Below are positions 1 through 12,186 of a stretch of 64,000 bases of DNA, piece after piece. Numbering within the stretch: position 1 is the first letter of the stretch; each line of letters opens with the position of its first letter. The DNA is from Symbiodinium natans (taxonomy: Eukaryota; Sar; Dinophyceae; Suessiales; Symbiodiniaceae), in the NCBI GenBank assembly GCA_905221605.1, contig CAJNDS010002283.1, positions 52,986 to 116,985 of the forward strand. The letters are read 5' to 3'. A model generated the notes under the pieces. The model saw only the letters and a list, made by a program, of their open reading frames with translations, was not told where the DNA came from and did no database searches. The translations under genes and the position numbers were made by a program.

Positions 1-575
1 ACTCTCTTTTTTGGGTTGGCAAGGAAGTTGCAAGCACACTGAAAACAAGCACAATGCACACAGAGCGCCAGAAGAGGCGCCCCCTCCCCCCCCGGCGAGC
101 GGGGGCTGGCAAGGGGCTGGTGTGGCTACACGAGGCTGCCGTCAGCGCTGTGTGAGTCCGGGCGTCCTCACATAGATATTAGGGGAGTACCCTATTTGGA
201 GGCTCCTTGTGTTTGTGCCGAAAGTTTTGAAGCTCGACCTCATGGCCATAGGGCGGGCCTGAAGCGCTGCTTGCAAGAGGCCATATTCTTACAGCCCCGC
301 GCAGCGGCCGATTTTTGAGACGGCACAAGAGCCCCAAAGGCTGCTAGCTGGCACTTGGCTCATGTGCTTCCCAGGTACCGGGAGCCTATCGGCTTGGCAT
401 GCTTAGCCTGGTGCAGTTTAAGACCCCCAAGGCTGCTTAACGGTCTGCAGCCAACCGCACGTCAAGTGTGAGAGTCAAGGGGCCTTAAAACTCGGAGCCC
501 CGCGCAGCGGCCGATTTTTTGTGGAGAGCACTTCAAGCAGGTTTACCCCGTGACTACACCTGATGCGGGACCCAC
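1..575. other. Unassigned leading segment
   Basis: No gene is supported here. The only structure seen is a short GC-rich block (GCCCCGCGCAGCGGCCGATT and following Ts) present at about 294-316 and again at 497-519, a direct repeat about 203 bp apart. It may belong to the repeat-rich spacer that follows. Confidence 0.5.
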
Positions 576-1180
576 AGCAAAGTGCTAGGCCTAGTCACTT
601 CTGGGCCTGCTGGAGAAGGTTGAAGCAGCAGTTCTTCACATCCCTTCTGGGCCTGCTGGCGAAGGCTCCGGCAGCCGTTTGCGGGGCCTAATCACTTCTG
701 GGCCTTCTGGAGAAGTTTTAGGCAGCAGTTTGAGAGGTCTACTCACTGCTGGGCCTTCCGGAGAAATTTTTAGGCAGCCGTTTGAGAGGCCTAATCACTG
801 CTGAGCCTTCCAGGGAAGGTTGAGGCAGCTGTTTGAAAAGCCTAATCACTTCTGGGCCTTCAGGCAACTGTTGGGACAGCAGTTTGAGAGGCCTAATCAT
901 TTCTGGGCCTTCAGAAGATGTTTGAGGCATCAGTTTGAGAGGTCTACCCACTGCTGGGCCTTCAGGAAAATTTTTAGGCAGCAGTTGGAGAGGCCGACCC
1001 ACTGCTGGGCCTTCCGGAGAAGTTTCAGGCAGCAGTTTGAGAGGCCTAATCACTTCTGAGCCTTCCGGGAGGGTTTAGGCAACAGTTTGATAGGCCAAAG
1101 CACTTCTGGGCCTTCCGGAGGCGCCTAATCATTCTGGGCCTTCTGGAGAAGACCTAGGCATTAGTTTGAGAAGCTTACTC
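576..1180. repeat. 51-bp tandem repeat array
   Basis: A minisatellite of about eleven to twelve diverged units. The phrase TTTGAGAGGCCTAATCAC or close variants recurs at about 730, 781, 832, 882, 934, 985, 1036 and 1087, a 51-bp period. The period is a multiple of three, so both strands stay open over long stretches; on the + strand each unit reads roughly as FERPNHFWAFRRxxRQQ (17 residues). Open frames in a repeat of this kind are expected without selection, so I do not call a protein. The left units (576-690) are more diverged. Confidence 0.85.
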
Positions 1181-2010
1181 CCTTATCGCAGAAGCCGTAA
1201 CGAGCAAGGTGTGTCCATCGTGCTGCAAGATAGACCAACAGATGTCCGTTGTATCCGGCACTCTAAGGGGGTGGCGCTGTCCATGAGCCATGGCGTTTGT
1301 TAACAGGGCCGCGCCGGATTACAGGCCGATTACAGCGATGACGCGCTTGTGGCAAGGAGTGCCCCCGCCAGGCACCCCTCGCCAGGCACCCCTCCAGCAT
1401 GAACAGGCTTGTTCCTGCCGGTTGTTCCAGGCACTTTTCCAGCAGAAACCGGACGATGCCTCCGCCCTATGCTGCGACTAGCACCGTCACAAGGGTGAGG
1501 GGCAGACCAGAAACCTAAGCAGCAAACCAAACCCTAAATGCAGACTCCTGCACACCCGCCGGCTGCCACCACGCACAGAGCTGCACACAGACGAGCCCGC
1601 CATGCTGATCAACAAGACACCTTCGCGGAGCCCCGCAGCGCTAGGTGCATAATAGGCAAGTGGATGTAAGGGAGCATTTTGAGGAAAGGGAATGCTACTA
1701 AAGGACAGTTTAACACTACACCCAGCACGCTTGCACCGACTGGCCAGACCGTTCGGTTGTTAATCGCCTTTGGTCTGGGGAGCGGCCAGCAAACCTCAAC
1801 AGTGCGATCCTGAGCCCTCCTACACCCAAAACGCAGGACAACGTGTAGAGTTGCATCTCACACAGCCGCATGAATTGCGACTCACACAGACGCATGAGGT
1901 TTGCGCAGTGTGTGCAAAACGACAGTATTAAGGCTGCACCCCAACCCGCCTGGCACGCTAGGGGAAAGTGCGCGACAGGACCTCGGCATGGACCTGGGCA
2001 CCTCGAGCCT
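1181..2010. other. Spacer without supported genes
   Basis: Short open frames exist on both strands but none shows a recognisable domain or a repeatable coding signature. A small local repeat (GCCAGGCACCCCT, twice) lies near 1368-1392. Confidence 0.4.
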
Positions 2011-2490
2011 GTGCACCTTGAGCCTGTGCATGTGCGAGCACCTGCAAACACGCCTGACCAGGAAGGGCCTGTGCAGCTTGAACCTGTACATTTGCGGACA
2101 CTTGCGAGCACGCCTGAAGGGCCTGAGTGTGTTGGCACCTGCGAGCACGCCTGACCCGGAAGGGCTGTGCCCCTTGAGCCTGTGCCTTTGCTGGCACCTG
2201 TAAGCACGCCTGACCCGGAAGGGCCTGTGCACCTTGAGCCTGCGCATGCGCGGGCACCTGCAAGCACGCCTGACCCGGAAGGGCCTGTGCACCTTGAGCC
2301 TGTGCATTTGCAGGCACCTGCAAGCACGCCTGACCCGGAGGGGCCTGTGCACCTTGAGCCTGTGCGGGCACCTGCAAGCACGCCTGACCCGGAAGGGTCA
2401 CCTTGAGCCTGTGCTTTTGCTGGCACCTGCAAGCACGCCTGACCCGGAGGGGCCTGTGCACCTTGAGCCTGTGCATGTGCGGGCACCTGG
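2011..2490. repeat. ~60-bp tandem repeat array
   Basis: About eight units built on CACCTGCAAGCACGCCTGAC followed by a GAAGGGCCTGTGCACCTTGAGCC segment. The CGCCTGAC word falls at about 2051, 2111, 2148, 2207, 2267, 2327, 2381 and 2436. Most spacings are 60 bp, with 54-bp and 37-bp variants caused by unit truncation. All three frames stay open on both strands because the units are multiples of three; no protein is claimed. Confidence 0.85.
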
Positions 2491-3178
2491 TGGCAAGGCT
2501 CGTACTAGCTAGGGGGCGTGGCAATTGCACTAAGCGCACTCCACTGTTGCAAAGAGTTGATACGCTGCACGGGTGGGAGAGGCAGGCTTGCTGCTGGGTG
2601 TAGGGCAGTTATTCGCATCAACAGGCAAAGGGCTGGTGTAAGCCACACAGTGAGCAGCACAGCCCTCACGCATGCAGTGGCTGGTATAGCCACACAGCAA
2701 GCAGCACAGCCACCGCACACGAACTGGATGCATCAAAGGCCTAACCTTTGCTGCGTTCTCGCTCTTACTAGCAGACAAAGGCCAGCGCAATGCGCAAAGC
2801 ACTTCCTTGGCGTTCTCGCTCTTACTAACCAAGGGAAGCGCACAAACAAACAAACACCCACCTTCCCCGTCCACGACGGCAAATCAACACCAGTCTGCGC
2901 ATGTGCGGGTACCTGGCGGCAAGGCTCGTACTAGCTAGGGGGCGTGGCACTTGTACTAAGCGCACTCCACTGCTGCAAAGAGTTGATACGCTGCACGGGT
3001 GGGAGAGGCAGGCTTGCTGCTGGGTGTAGGGCAGTTATTCAAAGGCCTAACCTTTGCTGCGTTCTCGCTCTTACTAGCAGACAAAGGCCAGCGCAATGCG
3101 CAAAGCACTTCCTTGGCGTTCTCGCTCTTACTAACCAAGGGAAGCGCACAAACAAACATCACCCACCTTCCCCGTCCA
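2478..3178. repeat. Duplicated block, second copy shortened
   Basis: The sequence at 2478-2616 recurs at 2903-3041, and 2729-2880 recurs at 3041-3178. The two copies are in direct order. The first copy contains about 112 bp (2617-2729) that the second lacks; this extra segment holds its own short internal repeat (CACACAGYRAGCAGCACAGCC). Nothing here looks coding. Confidence 0.8.
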
Positions 3179-3922
3179 CAACAGCAAAATCAACACAAGC
3201 AACATTTAGCGCCCTCGGCCGGGTGGGCCTGACGAGTGCAGTTTGGGCCAGTCGAGAATGATGCACGGCGTTCAAAAGATAAACATTGATCTCAAACTGC
3301 GGCAAAAACATGCTCCTATCTTCACATGCACCGCAAAGTTAAAAGGTTTGGTAAAACTAATTCGCACTTGCAACATAGTGCAGATACCTTACGCCGAAGC
3401 TATCCGTACTGCACAATGTACAAGAGACACCAAAAGTGAGTTAAACGGAAGGGAGCGGGCGCTCCCAACGTTCAAGAAATTAAAGGCGGAACGGGTGTTC
3501 CCAGCAGTTAAGGAATTAAATGCGATTGGCAAAGGCTGGGAGCGGGCGTTCCCAACAACAAGAAAGCTTGTTGCGAGCTGCAAGCCGTCGTCAAGGTGCA
3601 ATCCAAATTAAAAAAATCTAGAAGAAAGCAGAAGATTTGGAAGGCGACCTCCAGGGACAGGGTTGTGCATGTGGTTGGGAGTGGGTTTGACCATGTTTTT
3701 GAAGGGAACTGAGAATCGCGAGTGTGTTGGGGGGATGGATTTGGTACGCGCCACTCGGAATCTGGGCATCGTGTGGTGTGGGACCTCCCTGTGCAAATTT
3801 CATGTTGATCACTTCCACAAGAAAGCTGCCTGCACGCCTGAATGCGCCCTGAGTGGTTTGAAGCCACGCCCAATTTCGCGAGGCCCGCGCGTTGCACCAA
3901 TTTTGCTTGTTTTGTTTTTACT
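3179..3922. other. Spacer with small internal repeats
   Basis: A 122-codon + strand open frame runs 3243-3611, but its tail comes from a local repeat (GGGAGCGGGCGYTCCCAAC at 3453 and 3538), and it has no domain I recognise. I treat it as non-coding. Confidence 0.35.
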
Positions 3923-4952
3923 GTTAGAGAAAGTTCCGGCGCCAAACAAGTTCACACTTTGCCACCTTGCTGCCTGCAGTTCTAATTTTGGGGGAAGACT
4001 GACACAAGACTTAGACTGGAACCGACTGAGAGGCTTATTTGTTTTACTCGCAACGAGGAGCTGTGAAAGCCAGATCTGGCTTCCCGTGTGTGAAAAAAAC
4101 GCCGCAACTGGGCCCAAAAATGGCTCATAAAAATTTGGGTTCCAATTTGAGGCTCCAACCTGGGTGGCCTTGTATGTTCACACAGGAAATCCAAAATCTA
4201 GGGCCCGTTTTCGGTGCCCAGAATTGAGCTGCTTTTGGAACCCATTTGAGTTCAATAATAATTGAAATCAATTAGTGAGAGGAGCAAGATTTTTTCTATT
4301 CGATACTGTTTGCATCAACACTCAAGAAAACAAAAAACGCCGTCGATACGCGTGTTCTTGGCTTTGCTAAACGTGTCTTTAGCTGGCATTCAAGACAAAG
4401 CACTCTTGCATTGTTCGCGTGCGATCTTTCTCGCACAGTTAGAGAAAGTTCCGGCGCCAAACAAGTTCACACTTTGCCACCTTGCTGCCTGCTGTTCTAA
4501 TTTGGGGGGAAGACTGACACAAGACTTAGACTGGAACCGACTGAGAGGCTTATTTGTTTTACTCGCAACGAGGAGCTGTGAAAGCCAGATCTGGCTTCCC
4601 GTGTGTGAAAAAAACGCCGCAACTGGGCCCAAAAATGGCTCATAAAAATTTGGGTTCCAATTTGAGGCTCCAACCTGGGTGGCCTTGTATGTTTACACAG
4701 GAAATCCAAAATCTAGGGCCCGTTTTCGGTGCCCAGAATTGAGCTGCTTTTGGAACCCATTTGAGTTCAATAATAATTGAAATCAATTAGTGAGAGGAGC
4801 AAGATTTTTTCTATTCGATACTGTTTGCATCAACACTCAAGAAAACAAAAAACGCCGTCGATACGCGTGTTCTTGGCTTTGCTAAACGTGTCTTTAGCTG
4901 GCATTCAAGACAAAGCACTCTTGCATTGTTCGCATGCGATCTTTCTTGCACT
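3923..4952. repeat. 515-bp tandem duplication (two copies)
   Basis: Copy 1 spans 3923-4437 and copy 2 spans 4438-4952. They are in direct orientation, exactly adjacent and nearly identical; I see only a handful of single-base differences and small indels. Open frames of 127 and 62 codons reappear at an offset of 515 in both copies, but they carry no known motif. The high identity suggests a recent duplication. Confidence 0.9.
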
Positions 4953-7945
4953 GTGGAGGTTACTTCGGCTTCCTTACCTTTTGAAGTTGATTTCTTGCCC
5001 TCTTTTTGTGTCTCCAAATCCACACACCTTTTACCCGCACACTTCCACACTTGAACAGCCAGTAGCCAACATGCACAAAACGCCAAAAACCACACACACC
5101 ACACCCATTCACAAACAAGGTGAACACACACAGACACCACTGCAAGGTTACTGTTTTTTTATTAAGACTCCATGCGTTACCACCCTTTATCCACGCCAAA
5201 GGACATGCACCCGCAAACCAACCCACTTTGCAACCACAAATGCTCACACACACACACACATCCACAACACTCTTGCACATGCACACTTAGAAAACAGCCA
5301 AAACCACAAATGCACATTCTTATGGATATCTTAAGTTCCAATTGCAATTTTTTCACTGTCTTTCTGGTCAATCCACAGCTTACCCTGACAGCTTACCAAA
5401 CACTTCCTGAACAATGTGTTTGTTTTGGTTCAGGGCGGTTTCTCAAAACTCTCTCTTTCTGAAGATTGCAACTCAACCGAGAGAGGGTCATTCCCAACAA
5501 AAAAAACAAAGAAAACATTAAGCAAAAGCAAAGAAAAATTCTGTTCAGACTGGCAAAGGCAATTTGAAATGAACAAAAAGTGTGCATGAATCTGCTGCTC
5601 AATCTGAAGAAAGTTGTTTAAGTTTCACAACTCTGGCTTCTTTCCAGTGTCTCGATTTCTCCAAGTTCAAAAAGAAAAACCAATGTTTTTGCAGTTCTTG
5701 CTAACATTGGAAAAAAAATCACACTGACCTCTTCTCATTCGTGGCCAGAAACGACTTAAGAGTCGCCCAGCCTCGATTTCCATTCCATTCGACATTTTTA
5801 ACATGGGCTTCCATGCACACTTCCGCCATGGCGTGGAGGTACTTAACACAGGCGCTGGAGTCACTCTCAGTGCTCCGCTACCATGTGAAAAGCAAAAGGC
5901 CAGCAAGCAGAGTGAAACCATGCCCTCTCTCTTAGCACTTGACGTAGATGATGTAGGGTCTCTTGCTAGCTGCCTGGAATTGGATTTCTGATGGTGGTTG
6001 CAGTCTTCTTTGGCATCGAGTAGCAACGTGAAGAAAGCGTCAGACGCAGTCATGGCCGAGAATCATGAAGTCGACCCGCCTGTTCTTGTCAGCCAGAAGC
6101 GGCAACGACTGCAAAGATGCGCGAGAGGGCAAAACGACGCTGCACAATTGGCAGAGTCGCTCAGAAGAAGGCAACCAAGACAATGCTTGCATAGACTTGC
6201 GGAAGCACGCTTTGAAGAGTTGTTTTGGTTCTTGTGCTTGGTGTTGCGCCTGCTGCTTTGCCCGTCTCACTTTGTCGCAATAGATCGTGCTGCTAATTAC
6301 CAGTCCTGGTGCACTTACATCTCAGGTTTTGCCTTTCAAACGGCCCGCCAAGCTTGGTGAAGCTTGTGTCTTGTATAAGGTCTTAGAGCTCGCGCAGCAG
6401 TCTCTTTTTCACTTTGCACTTAAGCCCAAACACCAAAGTGTTCAGCAAGCTTCAGTTCTTGCAGCAAGCTCTCTCCAAGCTTATTCTTCAACGGCGCGCC
6501 AGGACCGTTTCGTCGCTCCCGCTATTGCTTTCCAGCAAAGCTACTGCCAAGCACAAAAAATGGCTCTCTTTTGTTGCATCACCAGTCTACTTGCTTTCTG
6601 CCAAAATCCGGGCAACTCCGGTTTTTTTGGCTTTGCTTCCCTTGTTTTCTGTCCATTTGCCTTGCGAAGTTGCCTTAAGCAAAAATAACAAAGCCTTTTT
6701 TTTGGTAATGTTCCCTGGTTCAACAGGGTTTGAATTTCGTAAGAGAGTCAAGCGCAGATTCCGCAATTTAAGTTACACGCAAGGTAAATGGAATAAGAAA
6801 ACAAAAGAGCTACAAAAGAGTTCTATTGTCGTTAAGAAAATTCAGAGAAGGATCTAAACGGTTGAAGCCACAGTATGTTTGCTTGAAGCACCAGACGCAA
6901 GAATGGCACGGATTGACACTCGAGCAAAAAAGCATGAATCTTTAAGTTACAGTCCAACGTTTGCTAAAGATCATAAGCCACTTGTGGGCTTTGACAGACT
7001 TACAGTGTACAGACACCTTCCAACCTTTTCTTGCGCGGCTTATGGCGCAAGTGAGTTTGCTGCCCGCTCCGCAAGCAGAATTTTAACATTACACAGCTGT
7101 GCAAAGACATTACCGGCTGCAGAATTTGCCAATCCAATCTCTTGGATTTAAGTTTACTCTGCTTCTTGTGCATTTAAATGGGCGTACTGCTCTGTGAGCG
7201 GAAGTGGACTATGGTCCTGCAGGCTGGACTTAAACTGGAACTTCTCTGCCGTTGGTGCAGATTCGACTTACAAGAAGGGAACTTCATTTTGGACAAAGAA
7301 AGCCGCGACAACACTCGCATCATGCTTTTGAAGCCTTCAAAGCCGAATTGCCAAGATTTTTAAACTCCAGGCAGCGGGCGCTTTCTTGTTCACTTACTTA
7401 CTTCGTTCTATTCTGCAAAGAGAACTTTTATGCGGTTGTAAAATGAATGTAGCGGATGAACCGCATGAACAAAGTAAACAAAACCCACTTCGTTCACATT
7501 ATTCCGCACAGCATTCACGCTTTTATTGTAATGCTTGCAAAATAATATTCTCTCGTATTATTGTTCTAGTAGTCGATGCCCGGGCACTGCACTTGTACTT
7601 TAATGAATTTCACGCGTCACTCACTTCACTCGTTCCTTGTAATCCATTAAATTTGCTCTCTTCGTCTCATAAGAAGTGAACAATTGACAAGGAGAAAAAA
7701 TTAGGAAAAGATTTCATGTTAAGTCAACAGCTGAAGAGAACAATATTGATTGACTTACAAGGAGTGACAACAACGCGTAAAGTAAATTGATATGTGAACA
7801 AAAACAGACAGAGAATTTAATATTGAACTTGTAAAAAACGTTGTTATGCACAAAATTCAATATGAAATGAACGAAACCCGTAAGTATATATTATAAAAAG
7901 CAAAGCAAATGAATAAAATGAATGCGCGTATGCGTGAACCATAAC
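4953..7945. other. AT-richer region without supported genes
   Basis: About 3 kb of lower-GC DNA. It contains a CA-rich stretch at 5030-5300, including (CA)6 at 5248-5259, and a very AT-rich tail (7680-7940) leading to the 19-bp repeat at 7946. Open frames of 60-147 codons occur on both strands, but none shows a domain, consistent codon bias or splice-linked continuation. Confidence 0.45.
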
Positions 7946-7983
7946 TCTCTTCACCTTTAGGACGGAAAAAGGGACAAGGCGAG

Positions 7984-9603
7984 ATGCCCTCTTGGGGCAA
8001 GCCTCACCGTTCCTCTGGAGCGTCTGAGGTATTGTTCTCAGCGGTCTCGATGCTGGAATCGATTCTCTGTATAAGCATCGTCAAACCGAAGCAAGCCAAG
8101 ACAGTTATGCAGGCCGCCGGGCTGAAGGCCATTGTCGGACCGGCTGTCAACCTCTCGCTCTGTTCATCCATGCGCCTCCCTCCTGAGATTGCTGCCATTC
8201 TATACGCATGTCGGTACTCGGAGGCGTGCCGCTTCGAGCTGATGGGCAGGGTCCCTGGGTGCGTATGCCACCAAGTCCCACGTTGCAGCACCTGCTCGGG
8301 CGGCCACTGCGTAGCCTTGCAGGCAGGTGGATGGAAACGGGTGCAAGATCAGGATGAAACCCAAACCAAGCTAGGCAGAAGCTACGACCTCAGCATGGTC
8401 CTGGCGGACATTGTGCTCACTTTTGGGCACCAGGTCTATCCTGACTCCCTTATCGGGATGGTCTCTCAGTGTGCCAGGATTGTTACCCAAATGAAGTTTA
8501 TGCTGCAGTTGAGTCTCCCCGCAGACCCACTGGGCGATGACGATATGAGCCTACTTGAAGCCTGCCAAACCGCGGAAGACTTCCCGCTGACTGGCGCGCC
8601 CAACACTTGGAGCCTTGTGACGTTTCGGACCTTCCTCATGAATCGCATAGGGTCCCTTAAACGCTTCTTCGGCGCTATCACCACGGCCTGCTCCACTGGC
8701 CCCACATTTGGGATATGTGTCTTTGTGACATGTCGGGCTTCTGGATTCCTGTTTAGTAGCGAGGCAGGGTTTGCCCGAGCCACCTCCTCCTTCACGAGAG
8801 GGCTTGGGGCTTTGGTTTTCGTGGCACCGCACTACTCTGATGGTATAGGTGCATGCTTCCAAATGGCGGCCTGCGCAACCGGGGGCCTAATTGAATGCGC
8901 TGAATATGTGCGCACACAAGCCAGCTTGTGGAGCATGGATGGCCCTGGCATTGCAACGGCATTACACAAGCAAGCCTTCCGAGAACGGACAGTAGCCAGC
9001 ATCGTGCTGCCTGCGGAACGCAAAGTTGGGCTGGACCTCTTTGGAACACCACCCCTGCATCAAGCGTGGGCTTTGAAGGCCACCTGGGGAGATAAGCGGG
9101 AGGTTTTTTACCGCACACTTCAGCAAGAAGGATGGGGGAGTCCCTCTTTCACCTCCAACTCCTACTCGGGCACCATTGTTAGTCTGCAAACGCGCGGCTT
9201 CGTCCTGGAGCCCCTGCCCAATGCTGTGTATTGTGTCCCCTTCCAGCCGGTAAGGGAAGGAGATGGGGTCGCCCAGTACCTCACCTGCTTGCTAGGGGAC
9301 ACCAGCATTAGGATGCCGCCCAAGCGGGGATCGGCTCAACGCGCTGACCCGGCTTTCGAACACAAGGCCGGCATACTGCGAGCCCCCCGTGGTCTTCACC
9401 TCCTACCTGTTCGCACGGGTAAGGCTGCCTCCGAAACTGCGATTGATGTGGACTCTCCGGGAAACAGCCCTGTGCCCGCGGGTAGTAACAGTCCCGACGT
9501 GGTAGTTGCTACTGCAGTCGAGGTTCCTACGCCGCAGCAGTCGCCAGCCCAAGGCGAGGCTACCACAAACGCGCGCCATGGCGAGCGGTTGGGTACACCA
9601 TGA
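7984..9603 (+). CDS. Uncharacterised 539-aa protein in the retroposon-like insert
   Basis: I do not recognise this protein. It is the longest clean single-exon open frame in the left half. The ATG at 7984 lies 20 bp after the left 19-bp direct repeat, following a purine-rich leader. Residues about 92-108 hold a cysteine cluster (CVCHQVPRCSTCSGGHC) that could bind zinc. The central part (about 110-430) has ordinary globular composition with several hydrophobic stretches. The C-terminal ~90 residues are Pro/Ser/Thr/Ala-rich and probably disordered. No RT, integrase, protease or capsid motif is visible. Position first in the insert suggests an element-encoded ORF1-like product, which is inference. 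Confidence 0.55.
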   Translation: MPSWGKPHRSSGASEVLFSAVSMLESILCISIVKPKQAKTVMQAAGLKAIVGPAVNLSLCSSMRLPPEIAAILYACRYSEACRFELMGRVPGCVCHQVPRCSTCSGGHCVALQAGGWKRVQDQDETQTKLGRSYDLSMVLADIVLTFGHQVYPDSLIGMVSQCARIVTQMKFMLQLSLPADPLGDDDMSLLEACQTAEDFPLTGAPNTWSLVTFRTFLMNRIGSLKRFFGAITTACSTGPTFGICVFVTCRASGFLFSSEAGFARATSSFTRGLGALVFVAPHYSDGIGACFQMAACATGGLIECAEYVRTQASLWSMDGPGIATALHKQAFRERTVASIVLPAERKVGLDLFGTPPLHQAWALKATWGDKREVFYRTLQQEGWGSPSFTSNSYSGTIVSLQTRGFVLEPLPNAVYCVPFQPVREGDGVAQYLTCLLGDTSIRMPPKRGSAQRADPAFEHKAGILRAPRGLHLLPVRTGKAASETAIDVDSPGNSPVPAGSNSPDVVVATAVEVPTPQQSPAQGEATTNARHGERLGTP

Positions 9604-9686
9604 CTCCAGCCTCGGGCCGCGAGGGGCTCCATTGCGGCAGCTGTCAGCCCGCCTCCGCCAGCTAGACGGGACGTTTCCCGAACCCC

Positions 9687-10990
9687 TTGCGGCACCCCAA
9701 CGCGGGAGAGAGGACCACTGACGAAGGAGCCTGCAAAAGAGCATGCGGACTCCCTCTAGTGAAGTTGATCACAGGATCGGAGGGGGTAGCGCCGCCTCGT
9801 GTCCACCCCGTAGTGGCGGCAACATTAGGGACCCGCCGCCTGGCGTACGACGTCCACCCAGCCCCCGGACACGGCCCACGCACACAGCATCTCCGGATGG
9901 GATTAGGACGGTTGAGGCAGCCCCCTTGCGCTAAGTCTCCCACGGACTCACTTGGCCTGACGGAACCAAAATCGGATTTCCCTATGCCTCCCCATGGCCT
10001 GACGCCCATCCCCGCCAGGCCTGTGCCCGCTGTCCAAGCTCGCAAGGAAAGTCGGCCTCTCGCTTTGGACGAAGACGGCTCTCAGCAGCTGGAACCACCA
10101 AAAGCCAAGCCTCGAGGGCCTAGCGAGCCCAGCGGCACCCGCGATCCCAGCGCCCCAGCCTGCGCACCCATCATGCAGAGCAACACAGTCTCGGTCTGTG
10201 ATCTCATGTGGCGCGCACTTGCAGCGGGACATCACTTTGGTAAGAATGTCAAACCTCGGCCCTACATGAACCTGCGTGACTCGCAACACCTCACAACACA
10301 CTGCCAGCAGCTTCGGGCATATAGGGCCTATGAGGTGTTTTTGAACGGCATACAGAACCAGCTGCAAGACTCGGGTATGCTGATCGGAATCGCTGACACG
10401 CTACTGCATCTGCCTGAAACGTTTCCGGCAGCGTATTTGAAGGTTTATGACCCTATCATCACGCAGTGCCTTAGATTGTCGGGGGCATTGCAGCATTTCG
10501 ACCTTGCTGAAATGTTGGATTGCCCGGTCCCGCAGCTGGACAAAGCGAGGCTTTCGGAGTCTCTGGTGGGGTATGGCTTTCTTACCACAGCGCAGTACAT
10601 CGCGGATCTTTTCTCTGCGGCGTCGGACTTGCCGAGTGTCATCAATGCCAGTTTTCCTGCAATGCTCAGCTACGCTGACCCAGATTATTGCTGGGTGCAC
10701 TTCTGCTCGCATTCGAGTCCCACCAAAAAGGTCCCCTGGAGCGTACGGCAGGGCTGCCCATTGTTATTGGTTTTCCTGAATCTGACAATAAAATTACTAA
10801 CCTGCAGATCAATGTGCCGCCTGCAGCCATGGTGGTCTTCTTGGCTGGCCGCACTTATCGGTGTCCCACGTGCCCTACTACCAAAAAAGTGATGGACGCG
10901 CACAGTGGACTGCCACAAGCCTGGAATCCTAGAAGCCCAAAACCTTTTGCAGACAAACTTGAAACTCTAGAAACCTTAGAGCCGAAACCC
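9687..10990 (+). pseudogene. Second element ORF, probably frameshifted
   Basis: An open frame runs 9687-10892 (401 codons). Its first ~150 codons are Pro/Arg-rich and may not be translated. Residues about 165-335 look like globular protein (VSVCDLMWRALAAG..., then a helical segment around PAAYLKVYDPIITQCLRLSG). Near 10685 the protein-like signal appears to move to the frame of 10688-10990, which reads GLPIVIGFPESDNKIT and ends in a possible zinc knuckle (YRCPTCPTTKK). This suggests one gene broken by a frameshift, or a programmed shift; I cannot decide between them. No family is recognised. Confidence 0.4.
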
Positions 10991-12186
10991 TAAATCCTGC
11001 AATCCGCAGCCGTTCATCCAAAATCTACGACTAAACTTCAAACTCTCTAAACCTGACACTTCTAATTAGAAACGAAACCCCAAGCCCGAAGCTCTTCCAA
11101 GCTCGTGGCTTTTTTCGACAGCGAACAATCGCCAGCCGCTAAGCCTTCAAACTCTGAAACCCGAAGCTTGCAAACCCACAAACCTGCAGGCCCTAAGCCC
11201 GAGACCTCAAACTTCAACGCAAACAAAAACAACTTTTGGTTTTCTGCATTTGCGCGCCGCGCTCTTGCCTTCCGCACACACTGCACTTCCACAGCTACGA
11301 AACCCCACGCAGGCCGATGATTTGGTGCTTTCTTTGATTGGAAAACCGATTGGCCAGAGGCAGTTGCTGAATAGTCACTGGCCAAGCCTTCCAAGAAGCC
11401 TTGCAGGCATGGGCCGCAGCTGCTAAGCACCCAGCCCAGCCTGAATACGTTCCTGGGCATCACGCTGCAGCACACAGACATTAGGCAAAGGCACTGTCAA
11501 GAATTTAGGCCGGACCTTCCCCTGCCCATTTTCTTGACGCCATCCGGCTTGCTCTTGCGGAGATGTCTTGCCAGTCATCTTTGAGCATTGGAAAAGGGAT
11601 CAGCACCACACCACCAAGCATGGGCCCCAACGTCCCCAAAATGCGTGGTATGACGCAGCCACTGCTCACCAAACATCCAACCAAGCAGCGCCTCAACAGC
11701 TTCTGGTTTAGGATGCACTGTCATGGCACCTCCAAGGACTCTGATCCTTCGGCCCTGTGCTGCAGTTACCTCCTTCCCCTTTCAGGGCCGTTGCACGACA
11801 CGGGGGTGTCACCGTCCAGACGAGAAATGGTCAACACTTAAGTCCGAGGGGTTCACACACGGTAGCACAGAGAAGCGGGCAACCTGCCCACCTAGAGGGG
11901 GCAGAGGAAAGGAAGATTGGCCGTTTTACCGATGACAAAGCTGGAACATCCAGGCAGAACCGGTCCAGGGTGGTCCAGTGGAGCAACCACGAAAGAAAGG
12001 CCCCCTGTTCCCACAGGCACACCGCGGGGCCGACCCAGAAGGGTGTTTACAGCTGCTCAATGGCAGCCCAGCTCGCATGACCCCCAAGCTGTAAGCACAC
12101 AAAAGACAAGCACGATCCAATCCGTGGCATAGACCACGAGAGGGTTGCCAAACCAAGAGAATCCCGAGGTAGTCTTGCGGCATGTA
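10991..12186. other. Element interior, no supported gene
   Basis: Short frames on both strands (for example + strand 11563-11841, 92 codons) show no domain. The stretch 10900-11300 is rich in short C/A words (GAAACCC, CTAAACC) that look like decayed versions of the heptamer seen further right. Confidence 0.35.

Noticed and set aside
1716-2539. Minus-strand frames of 156-256 codons rich in Gly/Ser/Cys
   Set aside because: Produced by the ~60-bp tandem repeat whose unit is a multiple of three; no domain and equal openness in other frames.
3243-3611. 122-codon + frame as a gene
   Set aside because: The tail derives from a local direct repeat, composition is unremarkable and no domain or homologous copy supports it.
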